Source of the DNA: Pseudomonas floridensis
Lineage (GTDB): Bacteria; Pseudomonadota; Gammaproteobacteria; Pseudomonadales; Pseudomonadaceae
Direction: 5' to 3'
Assembly: GCF_002087235.1 (NCBI RefSeq)
Contig: NZ_MUIO01000004.1
Span: 1-64,000 of the forward strand
DNA: 64,000 nucleotides
Shown: positions 61,807-64,000 of the stretch, in pieces
Position numbering within the stretch: the stretch's first letter is position 1
Layout: each line of letters opens with the position of its first letter
Notes under the pieces: generated by a model
Database searches by the model: none
The model's input: only the letters and a program-made list of their open reading frames with translations
Told to the model about the DNA's origin: nothing
Program-made: the position numbers and the translations under genes

Positions 61807-62050
61807 GGTTGTGCTCCTCGAAAGAGCGGAAGAGGGTGTAGGCGTGCACTATGACGCCGGGCTTGTATGTAAAGAAGTTCATAAAGATGATGGTGGGAAT
61901 CAACCAAAATGATTGAGTCACAGCCGCGTAACTCAACGGCTCGCGGCTTATTTGCCCAATCCAATCAAACCCTCGCGACTTTTGTCAGTCGAACGGGCAT
62001 GTCGTATTCAGTGCACCAAGGCAGGGGCGCTGTTTTCTGGAGAGTCATGC

Positions 62051-64000
62051 ATGACGCGCAGCCGTAGGATTTTCGCGTGGACCGGAGCCACCTTATTGGT
62101 GGTACTGGCCGTGTTGGTCATTGTGATCGTCACGTTCGACTGGAATCGCATCAAACCCACCCTCAATGAAAAAGTCAGCGAAGCGCTGCATCGCCCGTTC
62201 GCCATCAACGGCGATCTGGCCGTACGCTGGTCGCGAGAGCCTGAACTGGGCGGCTGGCGGGCGTGGGTGCCTTCACCGCATTTCGTCGCTCAAGACCTGA
62301 CGTTGGGCAACCCCGAGTGGTCGAAGCAGCCGCAGATGGTCACCCTCAAGCAGGTCGAGTTTCGTCTGTCGCTGCTGCCGTTGCTGGCTCAGCAAGTGGT
62401 TATCCCGCGCATTGACCTGACAGGGCCTAAAGCGAAGCTGGAACGTCTGGCCGACGGCCGTGCCAACTGGGTGTTCGACCTGCCCAAGTCAGACCCTAAC
62501 GCCGAGCCGTCGAAATGGGTTCTGGACATCGGCGCGATCAAGTTCGACAAGGGGCTGGTCGGTTTCAACGATCAGACCCTCGATACCCAGCTGGATGTGG
62601 TGATCGACATGCTCGGCAAACCCATCCCGTTCGGCGACATCGTTGGCAGCAAAGAAGCCAAAAAGGCACAGGACAAGGGCGCTGTGCCTCAGGACTATGC
62701 GTTCGGGCTGGCCGTCAAAGGTCAGTATCACGGTCAGCAACTGAATGGCACAGGCAAAATGGGTGGCTTGCTGGCTTTGAAAGAAGCCACTCAGCCCTTC
62801 CCGGTGCAGGCCGACGTGAAGGTGGGTGATACGCATGCGGCCATCGCCGGGACCGTGACCGATCCGCAGAATCTGGGCGCGCTGGACCTGCGTTTGAAAC
62901 TGTCCGGCGCCAGCCTGAGTAACCTCTATCCGCTGACCGGCGTCACGCTGCCCGACTCGCCCGCCTATTCAACGGACGGCCGCCTGATCGCCAAACTGCA
63001 TGATCCGGCGGGTGCGAGTTTCAGTTACGAGAAATTCAACGGCAAGATCGGCAAAAGCGATATTCACGGTGACCTGGGCTACGTCGCCAGTCAGCCTCGG
63101 CCCAAACTGACAGGCGTGCTGGTGTCCGATCAGTTGTTGTTCAGCGACCTGGCGCCGCTGATCGGTGCCGACTCCAATGCCGCCCAGAAAAAGCGTGGCG
63201 GCGAGAGCAAGCAGCCAGCAGGCAAGGTACTGCCGGTCGAGGAGTTCCAGACTGAGCGCTGGCGCGCCATGGACGCTGATGTCGAGTTCACCGGCAAACG
63301 CATCGTCCAGAGTCCGGACCTGCCGTTTACCGACCTTTACACGCACCTCATTCTGAACGACGGCCAGCTTAGCCTGGAGCCGCTGCGTTTCGGTGTGGCG
63401 GGCGGCAAGCTCGATGCAGATATTCGCCTCGACGGGCGTAACCGTCCGCTGCAAGGCCGGGCAAAACTATCGGCGCGCAACTTCAAGCTCAAGCAATTGT
63501 TCCCGACCTTCGAGCCCATGAAGACCAGCTTCGGTGAGCTGAACGGTGATGCCGATATCAGTGGTCGTGGCAATTCGATTTCAGCCTTGCTGGGCACTGC
63601 CAATGGCGAGATGAAGATGCTGGTCAACGACGGAGCGATCAGCCGTGGCCTGATGGAAATCGCCGGGCTCAACGTAGGCAATTACGTGGTCGGTAAACTG
63701 TTCGGCGACAAGGACGTGAAGATCAACTGTGCCGCGTCCGACTTCGGCATCAAGGACGGGCTGGCGACCAGTCGCCTGTTTGTCTTCGATACCGAGAATG
63801 CCATCATCTACATCAACGGCACGGCCAACCTCAAGACAGAGCAACTTGACCTGCAGATCAACCCTGAATCCAAAGGTTTCCGGGTGTTTTCGCTGCGCTC
63901 GCCGCTTTACGTCAACGGGCCTTTCGCCAAACCCAACGCAGGTGTGCAATCGGGTCCGCTGTTGTTGCGTGGTGCCGGTATGGTCCTGCTCGGCGCAACC
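62051..64000 (+). CDS. AsmA family protein (3' end cut by window)
   Basis: The frame is open from the ATG at 62051 to the last base (650 codons), so the C-terminus lies outside. A single membrane anchor near residues 8-28 (FAWTGATLLVVLAVLVIVIVTF) precedes the AsmA N-terminal region (HRPFAINGDLAVRWSREPELG...). A long periplasmic beta-rich part follows. The C-terminal AsmA_2-like section (LNGDADISGRGNSISALLGTANGEMKMLVNDGAISRGLMEIAGLNVGNYVV) is well conserved. AsmA-like proteins bridge inner and outer membranes and are thought to move phospholipid. An earlier ATG at 62047 is out of frame. Divergent from the small secreted gene. Confidence 0.88.
   Translation, partial: MTRSRRIFAWTGATLLVVLAVLVIVIVTFDWNRIKPTLNEKVSEALHRPFAINGDLAVRWSREPELGGWRAWVPSPHFVAQDLTLGNPEWSKQPQMVTLKQVEFRLSLLPLLAQQVVIPRIDLTGPKAKLERLADGRANWVFDLPKSDPNAEPSKWVLDIGAIKFDKGLVGFNDQTLDTQLDVVIDMLGKPIPFGDIVGSKEAKKAQDKGAVPQDYAFGLAVKGQYHGQQLNGTGKMGGLLALKEATQPFPVQADVKVGDTHAAIAGTVTDPQNLGALDLRLKLSGASLSNLYPLTGVTLPDSPAYSTDGRLIAKLHDPAGASFSYEKFNGKIGKSDIHGDLGYVASQPRPKLTGVLVSDQLLFSDLAPLIGADSNAAQKKRGGESKQPAGKVLPVEEFQTERWRAMDADVEFTGKRIVQSPDLPFTDLYTHLILNDGQLSLEPLRFGVAGGKLDADIRLDGRNRPLQGRAKLSARNFKLKQLFPTFEPMKTSFGELNGDADISGRGNSISALLGTANGEMKMLVNDGAISRGLMEIAGLNVGNYVVGKLFGDKDVKINCAASDFGIKDGLATSRLFVFDTENAIIYINGTANLKTEQLDLQINPESKGFRVFSLRSPLYVNGPFAKPNAGVQSGPLLLRGAGMVLLGAT

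Overview
The window reads as a chromosomal segment of a fluorescent pseudomonad, most likely of the Pseudomonas syringae group. The inference rests on gene order (psd-rhdA-HDOD-motAB-rsgA-orn; queG-nnr-tsaE-amiB-mutL-miaA-hfq-hflX-hflKC-hisZ-purA; rnr-rlmB-rpsF-rpsR-rplI-dnaB), on close agreement of protein lengths and motifs with Pseudomonas families (for example azurin and RhdA), and on high-GC coding DNA. No database was searched. There is no prophage, insertion sequence or CRISPR array that I can see.

Layout. 1-5000 (minus strand): a PilZ-type protein cut by the window edge, psd, rhdA and an HDOD protein. 5000-7010: motAB behind a near-consensus FliA (sigma-28) promoter. 7020-10550: rsgA, orn, a TRIC-type membrane protein and queG. 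10615-23584: a long plus-strand housekeeping series for metabolite repair, tRNA modification, peptidoglycan cleavage, mismatch repair, RNA chaperoning, membrane-protease control, histidine synthesis control and purine synthesis. 23764-25698: a chemoreceptor. 25861-26195: two identical tRNA-Leu(CAG) genes on the minus strand, each with its own promoter and terminator. 26419-33725: RNase R, RlmB, the S6/S18/L9 ribosomal protein cluster with an inserted DUF2232 membrane protein, and DnaB. 33879-36194: a YgiQ-type radical SAM protein.

36256-38574 (minus strand) is the most unusual part: a low-GC two-gene unit. It encodes a beta-propeller-like protein followed by a nuclease that carries the cytolethal distending toxin subunit B (CdtB) catalytic signature behind an unrelated N-terminal region of about 185 residues. 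No CdtA or CdtC is present. It looks like an acquired toxin or effector pair.

39117-45879: a three-gene operon (transglutaminase-DUF2126, circularly permuted ATP-grasp fused to an alpha-E domain, second transglutaminase) behind a sigma-54-type promoter. 46233-49823: azurin, nadE, pncB and a LysR regulator. 50345-55457: a five-gene branched-chain amino acid-type ABC transporter behind a consensus sigma-54 promoter. 55458-56208: a non-coding region with DnaA-box-like sequences and a perfect 12-bp inverted repeat. 56209-64000: a short-chain dehydrogenase, an AGE-family epimerase, hupE-ureG-ureF-ureE behind another sigma-54-type promoter, a DesT/FabR-like repressor, a 45-residue secreted peptide missed by length cut-offs, and an AsmA-family protein that runs off the window.

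Themes: four candidate sigma-54 promoters control motility or nitrogen-linked genes (chemoreceptor, amino acid uptake, urease maturation, ATP-grasp/transglutaminase), which would fit NtrC-type control. That link is inferred from promoter sequence and gene function only.
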